This document shows positions 1-5,141 of a stretch of DNA of 5,141 bases, piece after piece. The first letter of the stretch is position 1; each line of letters opens with the position of its first letter. Position numbers and translations under genes: made by a program. The notes under the pieces were generated by a model that was not told the DNA's origin, did no database searches, and saw only the letters and a list, made by a program, of their open reading frames with translations. Source of the stretch: Aliishimia sp965369035 (lineage in GTDB: Bacteria > Pseudomonadota > Alphaproteobacteria > Rhodobacterales > Rhodobacteraceae); NCBI GenBank assembly GCA_965369035.1, contig CBDUPF010000281.1:1-5141 (forward strand). The letters run 5' to 3'.

Positions 1-408
1 CTGCGACCGGGTGGGCGCGTTCTTGTCAACACGCCCGGGCCGATGCCGGTGCTGTTTTCCGTGATCCGCGACGCCGTGTCCAGGCATGTGGACCCCAAGC
101 CAGCGGGTTTCCTGGACGCCGTCTTCTCGCTCCATGACCCTGACGAGTACACGGAGCTTCTGCGCAGCGCCGGATTTCGTCACGTGGATGTGCGCCGCGC
201 CGAGAAGACCCTCGACCTGCCGCCGCCCGCCGACTTCTTGTGGCAGTACCTGCAAAGTACGCCGATTGGCGCTGATGTTTTCGGCAAGACCGACGTCGGC
301 CAGCGCGCCGCACTGGAAGCGGACGTTCGGAAGGGCTGCCACCAGTTCGAAACGGGCAGCGGCATGAAGGTGCAGATCGGTCTGACGACCGCTGCAGCTC
401 GGAAATAG
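1..408 (+). CDS. Class I SAM-dependent methyltransferase, C-terminal part (5' truncated by window edge)
   Basis: Frame 1 is open from the first base and ends at TAG 406-408, giving 135 residues. It opens with LRPGGRVLVNTPGP, the 'vLrPGGrl' strand and turn that follows motif III in Methyltransf_11/UbiE-like Rossmann methyltransferases, so the SAM-binding N-terminal half lies upstream of the window. The segment FSLHDPDEYTELLRSAGFRHVDVR matches the late 'dpdEl..ll..AGFr.v.v' element of these enzymes, which precedes the last beta strands. The ATG at 43 is internal to the domain and is not the true start. The protein would be a soluble cytoplasmic enzyme that transfers a methyl group from SAM; the substrate cannot be told from this half. 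It is followed by about 350 non-coding bases, so it is probably not in the same operon as the FecR-domain gene. The family call is fairly sure; the specific function is unknown. Confidence 0.8.
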   Translation: MRPGGRVLVNTPGPMPVLFSVIRDAVSRHVDPKPAGFLDAVFSLHDPDEYTELLRSAGFRHVDVRRAEKTLDLPPPADFLWQYLQSTPIGADVFGKTDVGQRAALEADVRKGCHQFETGSGMKVQIGLTTAAARK

Positions 409-710
409 CGGTGCGGGTAGCGCATTAACTTCAAGGTCCCTTTGCGAGTTCCCAATCTGCCCCGTCTCATTTCGAACAGACCGGGCGGACCGGGCCGGAT
501 ATTCAGACTTCAGGATGCTCGCCAAAGGCTCAGACCGGGATCTTCGTCCAACGCACCGACCGCAACGGGTTCCGCCGTGCCAAGCGGCTCGGAGCGAATA
601 CGTGGTCGCAGTCATGCAACACAGAAAAACTCGTCTCAAGATTGTTTCGTGTTCAAGACAGTTTCCAAGGTTCCCGACACGATGTCAGGCGGGACTTAAC
701 TCGTAATTAG

Positions 711-723
711 GGACCGTCGGTCC
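711..723. promoter_or_regulatory. Perfect short palindrome upstream of the FecR-domain gene (candidate operator)
   Basis: GGACCG-T-CGGTCC is a perfect inverted repeat with 6-base arms around one central base, ending 36 bases before the ATG at 760. Its place just ahead of the first gene of the pair suits a repressor or activator site, or a small hairpin in the leader. No regulator is identified, and a palindrome this short can arise by chance in GC-rich DNA. Confidence 0.25.
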
Positions 724-733
724 ATCAGGGGAT

Positions 734-755
734 GGAACTGTTCTCGAAAGGTTCC
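734..755 (+). promoter_or_regulatory. Ribosome-binding site of the FecR-domain gene inside an inverted repeat
   Basis: The Shine-Dalgarno sequence AAAGG at 747-751 lies 8 bases before the ATG at 760 and fixes that start. It sits in a nested inverted repeat: GGAAC (734-738) pairs with GTTCC (751-755), and inside it TTC (741-743) is complementary to GAA (746-748). The outer 5-bp stem would leave the AAAG part in a 12-base loop and put the last G in the stem. This could tune translation, but the stem is short and may be coincidental. Confidence 0.3.
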
Positions 756-759
756 AGAC

Positions 760-1692
760 ATGCGTCTCTTGCTCCATATCCTTTTCGTCCTCGCTCTCGC
801 CGTCACCGCATCCGGTGCCGCGGCATCGGGCTGGGTCGTCGACAGGTTTGGTGGCAAGGTTACATATGCGCCCGATGGGAAGACATGGCGCGATGTCGAG
901 CCGGGGATGGAAATTCCCAACGCAAGCTGGATCAACACCGGACGACGCGGCCGCGTGATCCTGAGCCGCGGACGCGAACGCATTCTGATCCGTCCCGGCA
1001 CAATCGCCGCGATCGCCACCTGGCAGGCAAACGGCGTCAACACGAAGGTCGTGCAACATTCGGGGTCCGTCATTCTCGATCTGGAGGTGCGATCGCGCAA
1101 GCATGCCAAGGTGGTCACGCCACATCTCGCAGCGGTCGTGAAGGGCACTGTTTTCGAGGTCACGGTCGGTCAAACTGAATCGTCGGTCCGGGTTGACCGC
1201 GGCACCGTCGTTGTACAGGACCAGAGATCTTCGAGCCAATCGAGCATCTCGGCGGGACAGAAAGCGACCGTTTCACCCTCGCAATCGACGGGAATCAGCA
1301 TCGCGGCCGCTTCGGCGACAACCCAGTCGATCGCCCAAGTCAGCAAGTCGCTGGGACCATCGAAAGCCTCCAGCGCCGCCGCCACGGCGCGCTCTTCATC
1401 CAAGTCAAAAGGGAAGTCGGCCGAAAACGGTAAGAGTGCGAGCGGAAACGGAAAAGGCAATTCCGGCAGCAACGGGAATGGTAACGGGAACTCCGGTAGC
1501 AACGGAAACGGAAACGGCAACGGGAATGGAAACGGCAACGGGAATGGGAACGGCAACGGGAACGGCAACGGCGGGGGCAACGGGAACGGCGGCGGGAACG
1601 GCAACGGCGGCGGGAACGGCAACGGCGGCGGGAACGGCAACGGGAACGGCGGTGGCAATGGCAACGGCAACGGCGGCGGCAAGAACGGCTAA
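760..1692 (+). CDS. Secreted FecR-domain protein with Asn/Gly-repeat C-terminal tail
   Basis: 310 residues. Residues 1-22 form a signal peptide: Arg at 2, a hydrophobic core over 3-15, and a likely signal peptidase I site after A20-A21-A22. Residues about 25-155 are a FecR domain: WINTGRRGRVILSRG, then ILIRPGTIAAI, then the hallmark VVKGTVFEVTVG (127-137) and VRVDRGTVVVQD (143-154). Residues 156-228 are a Ser/Ala/Lys-rich linker. Residues 229-310 are a low-complexity Gly/Asn tail, with a strict N-G alternation at 248-270 followed by GGGNGN-type units. No membrane anchor or lipobox is visible, so the product is probably periplasmic or exported. It is not the classical FecR anti-sigma partner: there is no N-terminal cytoplasmic segment, no central TM and no FecI-like sigma gene beside it. 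The CHASE2 receptor gene follows 92 bases downstream, which suggests a joint role in envelope sensing. The start is supported by AAAGG at 747-751. The FecR domain call is secure; the partner and tail functions are inferred. Confidence 0.88.
   Translation: MRLLLHILFVLALAVTASGAAASGWVVDRFGGKVTYAPDGKTWRDVEPGMEIPNASWINTGRRGRVILSRGRERILIRPGTIAAIATWQANGVNTKVVQHSGSVILDLEVRSRKHAKVVTPHLAAVVKGTVFEVTVGQTESSVRVDRGTVVVQDQRSSSQSSISAGQKATVSPSQSTGISIAAASATTQSIAQVSKSLGPSKASSAAATARSSSKSKGKSAENGKSASGNGKGNSGSNGNGNGNSGSNGNGNGNGNGNGNGNGNGNGNGNGGGNGNGGGNGNGGGNGNGGGNGNGNGGGNGNGNGGGKNG
1501..1689 (+). repeat. In-frame Asn-Gly coding repeat tract
   Basis: Tandem AAY-GGN hexamers encode pure N-G alternation over 1501-1569. 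The tract then shifts to larger units. Codons 271-276, 277-282 and 283-288 form 18-base units of the type GGC GGC GGG AAC GGC AAC, of which 1588-1605 and 1606-1623 are identical. Two 24-base units (1624-1647 and 1648-1671) and a broken final unit before the stop follow. A less regular S/G/N/K lead-in runs from 1444. All units are multiples of three, so copy-number change would alter tail length without a frameshift. Synonymous variation (GGA, GGC, GGG, GGT; AAC, AAT) in the first part argues for selection at the protein level, while the nearly identical later units suggest recent expansion by slippage or unequal exchange. Confidence 0.9.
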
Positions 1693-1784
1693 CGCGACCC
1701 GTACGGCCCCAGCGCGGTTTCGAGGAAGCGACCTCACACCCCCGAAGCCACACTGCACAAGGACGACAGCTTCTGGAAGACACC

Positions 1785-4550
1785 ATGCCGCGCCGTTTGA
1801 AGCAGTTCCTTCCAGCCTTCGCAATCTTTGCGGCGCTTGCCGTCGCATCGGTTTTCGGACTGCTCAGGCCCATCGATCGGGTGCTCGGGGACCTGCGCAT
1901 GGCATCGAGCATGCGCGACGCGTCCGGGGAAATCGTTTATGTCGCGATTGACGACCGGAGCCTGAAAGAAATAGGTCGCTGGCCGTGGCCCCGGAGCCTC
2001 CACGCCGCGCTGCTGGACCGCCTGACGCAGGCCGGCGCGCAGGATGTCTTCTTCGACATCGATTTCGCCTTCGCCAGCGACCCGACCGAGGACGCGGCAC
2101 TGCTCGCCGCTCTGGACCGCGCCGGCGGAACCACCTATCTTCCGGCCTTTTCCCAAGCCCGTGAGCTCGGCGCCGAGGGAACCGGGGACCAGAGCCACAA
2201 CCTCCCCTTCCTGCCGTTCCGGGATCTGAGCTGGCCGGCGCTCGTGAACATCCCGGTCGGTGAAGGCGGCCTTGTTCGGCACTATTTCTTCGGCGCGGAC
2301 ATCGATGGCGAGGATACGCCCTCCGTCGCAGCCTACCTGTCGGGGGCACTCGGACACCCCGGCACGCAATTCACGATCAACTTCAGCATCCGTCCCGACA
2401 CGGTTCCGTCATACTCCGCACTGTCGGTGCTGGACGGCACCGTACCGCTTGACGCCTTTCACGGTCGATCCGTTATCGTCGGCGCTCATGCGCTGGAGTT
2501 GCGCGACAACCTGGCGGTACCCGTCCACAGCGTCGTTTCGGGCGCCATGCTCCACGCCCTGGCGGCGGAAACCCTGCTCCTGAACATCGCGCCGGAGCGG
2601 ACCAGCGAATTCGCCGCCATCGTCCTGCTCGCTCTGCTTGTCTTTCATCTCCAGCGGAAGGGAAGCTCCTTCAGCCCCTGGCATCTCATTGCCCGATCAC
2701 TCCTTGTGATCGGTCTTGCCGAAGCGGTCGGGCTTCTCCTCTTCCGACAGCACGCGCTCCTGCTTTCGACCGCACCGCTCTATCCCGGCGTCCTTCTCTA
2801 CGGTGTCTGGCGGCTCGCGCAGGTTGTCGACATCGGCAACTGGATCATCCGACGCAGCCGGGTCGAGATCGACAACACGCGCCGTATGCTCAGCCGCGTC
2901 TTCGAAGACAGTTCGGACATGATCGTCGTGGTCGACGCCGCCGGGAATGTCCTGACATCGAGCCGAAGCGCAGTGGCCCTTCTCGACCGGACCGGCGCGG
3001 AGAACCCTCGGCTGCCCACGTGCCTTGCGGAGGCCGCTCAAGCCGCAATCGACGCGTATCAGGTTGGCTCGTGGGTGGACACGGGCATGAGCGAGACGGA
3101 AATCCGCGGGCGCATCATCCAATTCTCGGTCACGCCGTCAACGCTCGACGAACTCGGCGAAAGACACGGAGAAAGCCTGCGCCAGAGCTGTATCGCGACC
3201 GTCTCCGCCCGGGACGTCACAACCATGCGGGAACAGGAGAAAAAGATTGCCTACCTCTCAAAGCACGACGAACGCACCGGTGCCTTGCGCCGCCCGGAGT
3301 TCCTCGACCGCCTGGAGGCGCATCTGAAGTCTGCCCGTGGAACGACCGTCTTCGCGTTCAACCTGCATCGTTTCAAGACGATCAACACCACGCTGGGCCG
3401 GGACGTCGGGGACATTCTTCTGCGAAAGATGGTCGCAAGGCTCGATCGTCAACGCCCCGATCTTTCACCGGTGGTCCGCCTCGATGGCGACAGTTTCGCG
3501 GTTTTCGCGATCGGACCCGCAACGGACATCTCGCCGGAGATCGTCGCGGCCCGGATCGAGCAGATCGTCGCGGCCCCCTACGATCTGGGCGACGCGCGTG
3601 CCATGGTGGGTGCCCGTGTGGGGTTTTTCAGTACCAAGAACGCAGCACGATACCAGGCTCCCCAGATCCTCGAGCTGGCCGAAGAAGCGCTCGAGGAGGC
3701 GCGTCGGTTCGGCGGATCGAGCATTCGGGGCCACGATCCGGAAAGGGCACGCAGGAAATCCCGCGCCCGAGCGATAGAACAGGCCATGTGGACCGCGCTC
3801 GATGCAGAGGAGTTCAATGTCGTCTACCAGCCGCAGGTGGACATGACCGACGGCCGTCTGATCGGCGTCGAGGCGCTCGTGCGCTGGACCAGCCCGACAC
3901 TGGGACAGGTGTTCCCGGACGAATTCATCGAAATCGCGGAATCCAACGGCTTCATTCGCGATATCGGACGGTGGGTGCTTCGGCGGGCTGCCGAGGACGC
4001 CAAGGGTCTTCCCGCCGAGGTGTCCGTCGCTGTCAATGTCTCGGCGTTGCAGATGCTGGGCGACGGGCTTGTCGAGGATGTGCAATCCGCCTTGCGCCTG
4101 AGCGGCCTTCCGGCGCAGCGGCTGTGGCTGGAGCTGACGGAGTCGGTCTTCTTGTCGCCGTCGGCTGAGATGATCGAAACGATGCGCGACCTGGAGATGA
4201 CAGGTATATCATGGGCGCTCGACGATTTCGGCACGGGGTATTCCTCGCTCGGCTATCTGGCGAAACTGCCGCTGCGCAAGCTGAAGCTCGACAAGTCCTT
4301 CACGCAGGCCCTCGGCGCGGAACCCGAAGCGCTGGCAATCCTGCGTTCGGTCGCCGCATTGTGCCACGGCATGGAGATCGGTCTGCTCTGCGAAGGTGTG
4401 GAGACCGCGGAGCATGTCCGGCTCCTGCGCGCGGAGGGGTGCGTGGAGGCGCAGGGATACTTCTACGCCAGACCGATGCCGATCGGCGATGTGATCGCAG
4501 GGTTCTGCGATCCATCCGGTCTGCAGCAGGGCATCCGTAGGGGTGCCTGA
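1785..4550 (+). CDS. CHASE2-PAS-GGDEF(degenerate)-EAL membrane receptor, predicted c-di-GMP phosphodiesterase
   Basis: 921 residues. TM1 is at about 8-27. CHASE2, a periplasmic sensor domain, spans about 30-265: VYVAIDDRSLKEIGRWPWPR (51-70), DVFFDIDFAF, FHGRSVIVGA (225-234) and a closing LHALAAETLL. Three TM segments follow at about 275-289, 301-320 and 324-342, the usual CHASE2 arrangement. A PAS domain lies at about 368-480, ending in RDVTTMREQEKKIAYLSKHDERTG, the common PAS-to-GGDEF linker. The GGDEF domain (about 488-650) is degenerate: the signature is DGDSF (567-571), and N526 and H528 replace the two Asp of the DxD.FK element. The EAL domain (about 663-910) keeps every catalytic residue: Q682, E696 of EALVRW, N751, E783 of ELTES, D813-D814 of DDFGTGYSSL, K834, E870 and E873 of EGVE, and Q890. 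The protein should hydrolyse c-di-GMP to pGpG on the cytoplasmic side under periplasmic control. GGAAGA at 1775-1780 precedes the ATG closely. It probably forms an operon with the FecR-domain gene. The ligand is unknown. Confidence 0.93.
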   Translation: MPRRLKQFLPAFAIFAALAVASVFGLLRPIDRVLGDLRMASSMRDASGEIVYVAIDDRSLKEIGRWPWPRSLHAALLDRLTQAGAQDVFFDIDFAFASDPTEDAALLAALDRAGGTTYLPAFSQARELGAEGTGDQSHNLPFLPFRDLSWPALVNIPVGEGGLVRHYFFGADIDGEDTPSVAAYLSGALGHPGTQFTINFSIRPDTVPSYSALSVLDGTVPLDAFHGRSVIVGAHALELRDNLAVPVHSVVSGAMLHALAAETLLLNIAPERTSEFAAIVLLALLVFHLQRKGSSFSPWHLIARSLLVIGLAEAVGLLLFRQHALLLSTAPLYPGVLLYGVWRLAQVVDIGNWIIRRSRVEIDNTRRMLSRVFEDSSDMIVVVDAAGNVLTSSRSAVALLDRTGAENPRLPTCLAEAAQAAIDAYQVGSWVDTGMSETEIRGRIIQFSVTPSTLDELGERHGESLRQSCIATVSARDVTTMREQEKKIAYLSKHDERTGALRRPEFLDRLEAHLKSARGTTVFAFNLHRFKTINTTLGRDVGDILLRKMVARLDRQRPDLSPVVRLDGDSFAVFAIGPATDISPEIVAARIEQIVAAPYDLGDARAMVGARVGFFSTKNAARYQAPQILELAEEALEEARRFGGSSIRGHDPERARRKSRARAIEQAMWTALDAEEFNVVYQPQVDMTDGRLIGVEALVRWTSPTLGQVFPDEFIEIAESNGFIRDIGRWVLRRAAEDAKGLPAEVSVAVNVSALQMLGDGLVEDVQSALRLSGLPAQRLWLELTESVFLSPSAEMIETMRDLEMTGISWALDDFGTGYSSLGYLAKLPLRKLKLDKSFTQALGAEPEALAILRSVAALCHGMEIGLLCEGVETAEHVRLLRAEGCVEAQGYFYARPMPIGDVIAGFCDPSGLQQGIRRGA

Positions 4551-4745
4551 GCCCGACCTACCGAGCCAGGTGAGGCCGATGGTGAGCATGGACGGCCCGC
4601 CTGCGCGATCCGTCTTCCGCGCCAATGGGAACCGGCGTCAGAGAACCGGAACCGCGACCGCGCATGGGCAGCACGGGGGAGCGTCAGCGACCGGCGCGCG
4701 CGGACCAGTACGTGGGCGGTGACGTATGTCAGTCCCGCAACAGAG
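4551..4745. other. Region between the EAL gene and the transposase remnant
   Basis: I see no real gene and no classical T-tailed terminator after the TGA at 4548-4550. A 47-codon + strand frame at 4579-4722 has a plausible AGG/GAGG ahead of it, but its product is featureless and rich in Arg, Gly, Thr and Ala. The boundary between chromosomal DNA and the transposase fragment is probably near 4745, where recognisable IS110 similarity stops. Confidence 0.5.
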
Positions 4746-4859
4746 CCGGTCGAATGCCACGATGTTGAATGTGTCTTTGCCAATATCGATACCAATCGAC
4801 TTCTGCTCATCAGCCTTGCTGATCGCCTTGTCATTTCTCCATCTCGCAGAAACAGGCAA
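4638..4859 (-). pseudogene. IS110-family transposase, N-terminal fragment (truncated)
   Basis: Read on the - strand, codons 18-38 (4808 down to 4746) give EQKSIGIDIGKDTFNIVAFDR. This matches the N-terminus of IS110-type DEDD transposases ('..IGiDiGKdtfhlvalDr.G'), with D25 as the first catalytic Asp of the RuvC-like domain. Right after DR the expected continuation ('GaivlR.k.sR.ql') is missing in all three frames. The frame then runs through unrelated Arg/Pro/Cys-rich sequence to a TGA at 4638-4640. Intact IS110 transposases are roughly 300-400 residues long, so only a small piece survives. No in-frame ATG precedes the motif: the only candidate start is TTG at 4859, and an in-frame TAG lies at 4865-4863. 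ATGs in the other two frames nearby hint at an added indel. The Rpn-like Tnp_20 domain and the other catalytic Asp/Glu residues are absent. It cannot be active. Confidence 0.6.
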
Positions 4860-4907
4860 AGCCTAACCTGCTGGGTGAAGCAGCCGGTACATACCATTAC
4901 CTGCCGA

Positions 4908-4936
4908 TGGCCCAGTTGCAGCTTTGCTGCAAGCCA
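4908..4936. repeat. Inverted repeat with 7-bp stem and 3-base loop
   Basis: TTGCAGC (4916-4922) and GCTGCAA (4926-4932) form a perfect stem around TTT. An outer TGGC (4908-4911) pairs with GCCA (4933-4936) across a four-base bulge (CCAG, 4912-4915). A further small stem, CTGCT/AGCAG (4868-4872 with 4879-4883), lies closer to the transposase remnant. Confidence 0.55.
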
Positions 4937-5014
4937 GCATCACGAAATCAGCCGTTACACACGTAGCGCAGAAATATTGATTCTGGAGAGCTGCAATGCG
5001 GACATCCGATGCGG

Positions 5015-5047
5015 GTCCCCCTTGCGACGGTTGCTCGCAAAAGGGAC
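5015..5047 (-). repeat. Strong inverted repeat; 13-bp helix in - strand RNA
   Basis: On the + strand, GTCCC (5015-5019) pairs with GGGAC (5043-5047) and TTGCGA (5022-5027) with TCGCAA (5035-5040), around the 7-base loop CGGTTGC. The two unpaired positions between the stems are CC opposite AA on the + strand. On the - strand they are UU opposite GG, which form two wobble pairs and make one continuous 13-bp helix with loop GCAACCG. It starts 10 bases after the - strand stop codon at 5058-5060. No T-run follows on the - strand, so it is not a typical intrinsic terminator. Confidence 0.6.
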
Positions 5048-5057
5048 GAATTGTGAC

Positions 5058-5141
5058 CTACAAGAGCCAGTTTGCTTCCGCTTTGGGGATGGCTTCCGAG
5101 AAGGACATTTCGTGAATGATGTTGCCGGTTGCGACCTCGAC
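5058..5141 (-). CDS. Possible C-terminal end of an unidentified protein (truncated by window edge)
   Basis: On the - strand the frame is open from the window edge to TAG at 5060-5058, giving 27 residues: VEVATGNIIHEMSFSEAIPK followed by AEANWLL. The mix of hydrophobic, acidic and small residues looks more protein-like than the Arg/Pro-rich shadow frames elsewhere in the window. I do not recognise the family, and a frame of this length can be open by chance. If real, its 5' part lies beyond 5141 and it ends 10 bases before the 5015-5047 hairpin. Confidence 0.3.
   Translation of the reverse strand, partial: VEVATGNIIHEMSFSEAIPKAEANWLL

Larger units (their letters stand above)
409..759. other. 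Intergenic region before the FecR-domain gene
   Basis: These 351 bases hold no convincing gene. The open frames inside have no family resemblance and a random, Arg/Ser/Pro-rich composition. I see no T-tailed hairpin that would be a standard terminator for the methyltransferase gene, and no confident sigma-70-like -35/-10 pair. Three short inverted repeats crowd the last 90 bases: 674-689 (CC-GACA, loop CGA, TGTC-a-GG with a one-base bulge), 711-723, and 734-755. The promoter of the FecR/CHASE2 pair is most likely in this last part, but I cannot place it. Confidence 0.6.
4866..5057 (-). ncRNA. Structured non-coding flank upstream of the IS110 remnant; possible bridge RNA relic
   Basis: These 192 bases lie between the stop of a - strand partial frame (5058) and the transposase fragment. 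They hold three inverted repeats: 5015-5047, 4908-4936 and 4868-4883. In IS110-group elements the non-coding left end upstream of the transposase encodes the bridge RNA that guides donor and target recognition. Position, length and - strand folding fit that place. I cannot identify target- or donor-binding loops or the element's left end, and the transposase is broken, so this is a hypothesis and any RNA would be a relic. The heptamer TTGCAGC occurs twice on the - strand (4996-4990 and 4932-4926), so either copy could pair with GCTGCAA at 4922-4916. Confidence 0.25.

Noticed and set aside
442..706. 85- and 63-codon + strand frames between the methyltransferase and FecR-domain genes
   Set aside because: No ribosome-binding site of note, no family resemblance and shadow-like composition.
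1170..1682. - strand frame coding a Pro/Leu/Phe-rich 170-residue protein
   Set aside because: It is the antisense reading of the Asn/Gly repeat; the composition follows from the repeat, and the + strand carries a clear signal peptide and FecR domain.
1444..1689. CRISPR or other spacer-repeat array
   Set aside because: The periodicity is codon-based (6, 18 and 24 bases), fully in frame and without unique spacers.
760..1692. Classical FecR anti-sigma regulator for iron transport
   Set aside because: It has a signal peptide instead of a cytoplasmic sigma-binding segment and internal TM, and no sigma factor or TonB receptor gene is in the window.
1734..2369. 211-codon - strand frame over the start of the receptor gene
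   Set aside because: Antisense of the TM1/CHASE2 coding sequence, with no family signature; typical of GC-rich DNA.
3020..4168. 382-codon + strand frame inside the CHASE2-EAL gene
   Set aside because: Out-of-frame shadow, rich in Arg/Gly/Pro, with no domain; the overlapping frame encodes PAS, GGDEF and EAL motifs.
4579..4722. 47-codon + strand frame with a plausible ribosome-binding site after the EAL gene
   Set aside because: Composition is random (Arg/Gly/Thr/Ala), with no TM segment, motif or toxin-like feature; the AGG/GAGG is not enough support in GC-rich DNA.
4209..4897. Two long - strand frames (4209-4625 and 4463-4897) spanning the end of the EAL gene and beyond
   Set aside because: They run antisense to intact EAL catalytic motifs or out of frame with the IS110 motif, and show no recognisable domain.

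Overview
The window comes from a GC-rich bacterial chromosome, most likely an alphaproteobacterium and perhaps Rhodobacterales-like. That reading rests on base composition, the codon third-position bias of the main genes, and the CHASE2/FecR gene pairing; no rRNA or other taxonomic marker is present, so it is an inference. All confidently called coding sequence is on the + strand as far as 4550. The last ~600 bases look like accessory or insertion-sequence debris read from the - strand.

Layout. (1) 1-408: the 3' end of a class I SAM-dependent methyltransferase gene that begins outside the window. (2) 409-759: non-coding, with several short inverted repeats crowded just before the next gene. 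(3) 760-1692: a secreted FecR-domain protein with a long, almost pure Asn/Gly tail encoded by a hexanucleotide-type repeat. (4) 1785-4550: a 921-residue membrane signalling protein with the order TM - CHASE2 - three TM - PAS - degenerate GGDEF - intact EAL, predicted to be a cyclic-di-GMP phosphodiesterase. (5) 4551-4745: no gene seen. (6) 4638-4859, - strand: a broken N-terminal piece of an IS110-family transposase. (7) 4860-5057: its non-coding upstream flank, which carries strong hairpins. (8) 5058-5141, - strand: the possible last 27 codons of an unidentified gene.

How the parts may work together. The FecR-domain gene and the CHASE2 receptor gene are on the same strand 92 bases apart with no clear terminator between them, so they are probably co-transcribed. 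Both present a domain to the periplasm: the FecR protein through its signal peptide, and the receptor through its CHASE2 domain. The simplest model is an envelope-sensing pair in which the FecR protein binds or modulates the CHASE2 domain, and the signal crosses the membrane to control hydrolysis of c-di-GMP. The GGDEF domain has lost metal and catalytic residues but keeps the guanine-contact residues, so it may be a GTP-sensing regulator of the EAL domain rather than a cyclase.

The most unusual items are the Asn/Gly repeat tail of the FecR protein, the FecR/CHASE2-EAL pair itself, and the structured stretch upstream of the IS110 remnant. In that stretch a 13-bp helix closes fully only in the - strand RNA, through G-U wobbles, which makes it a candidate relic of an IS110 bridge RNA.
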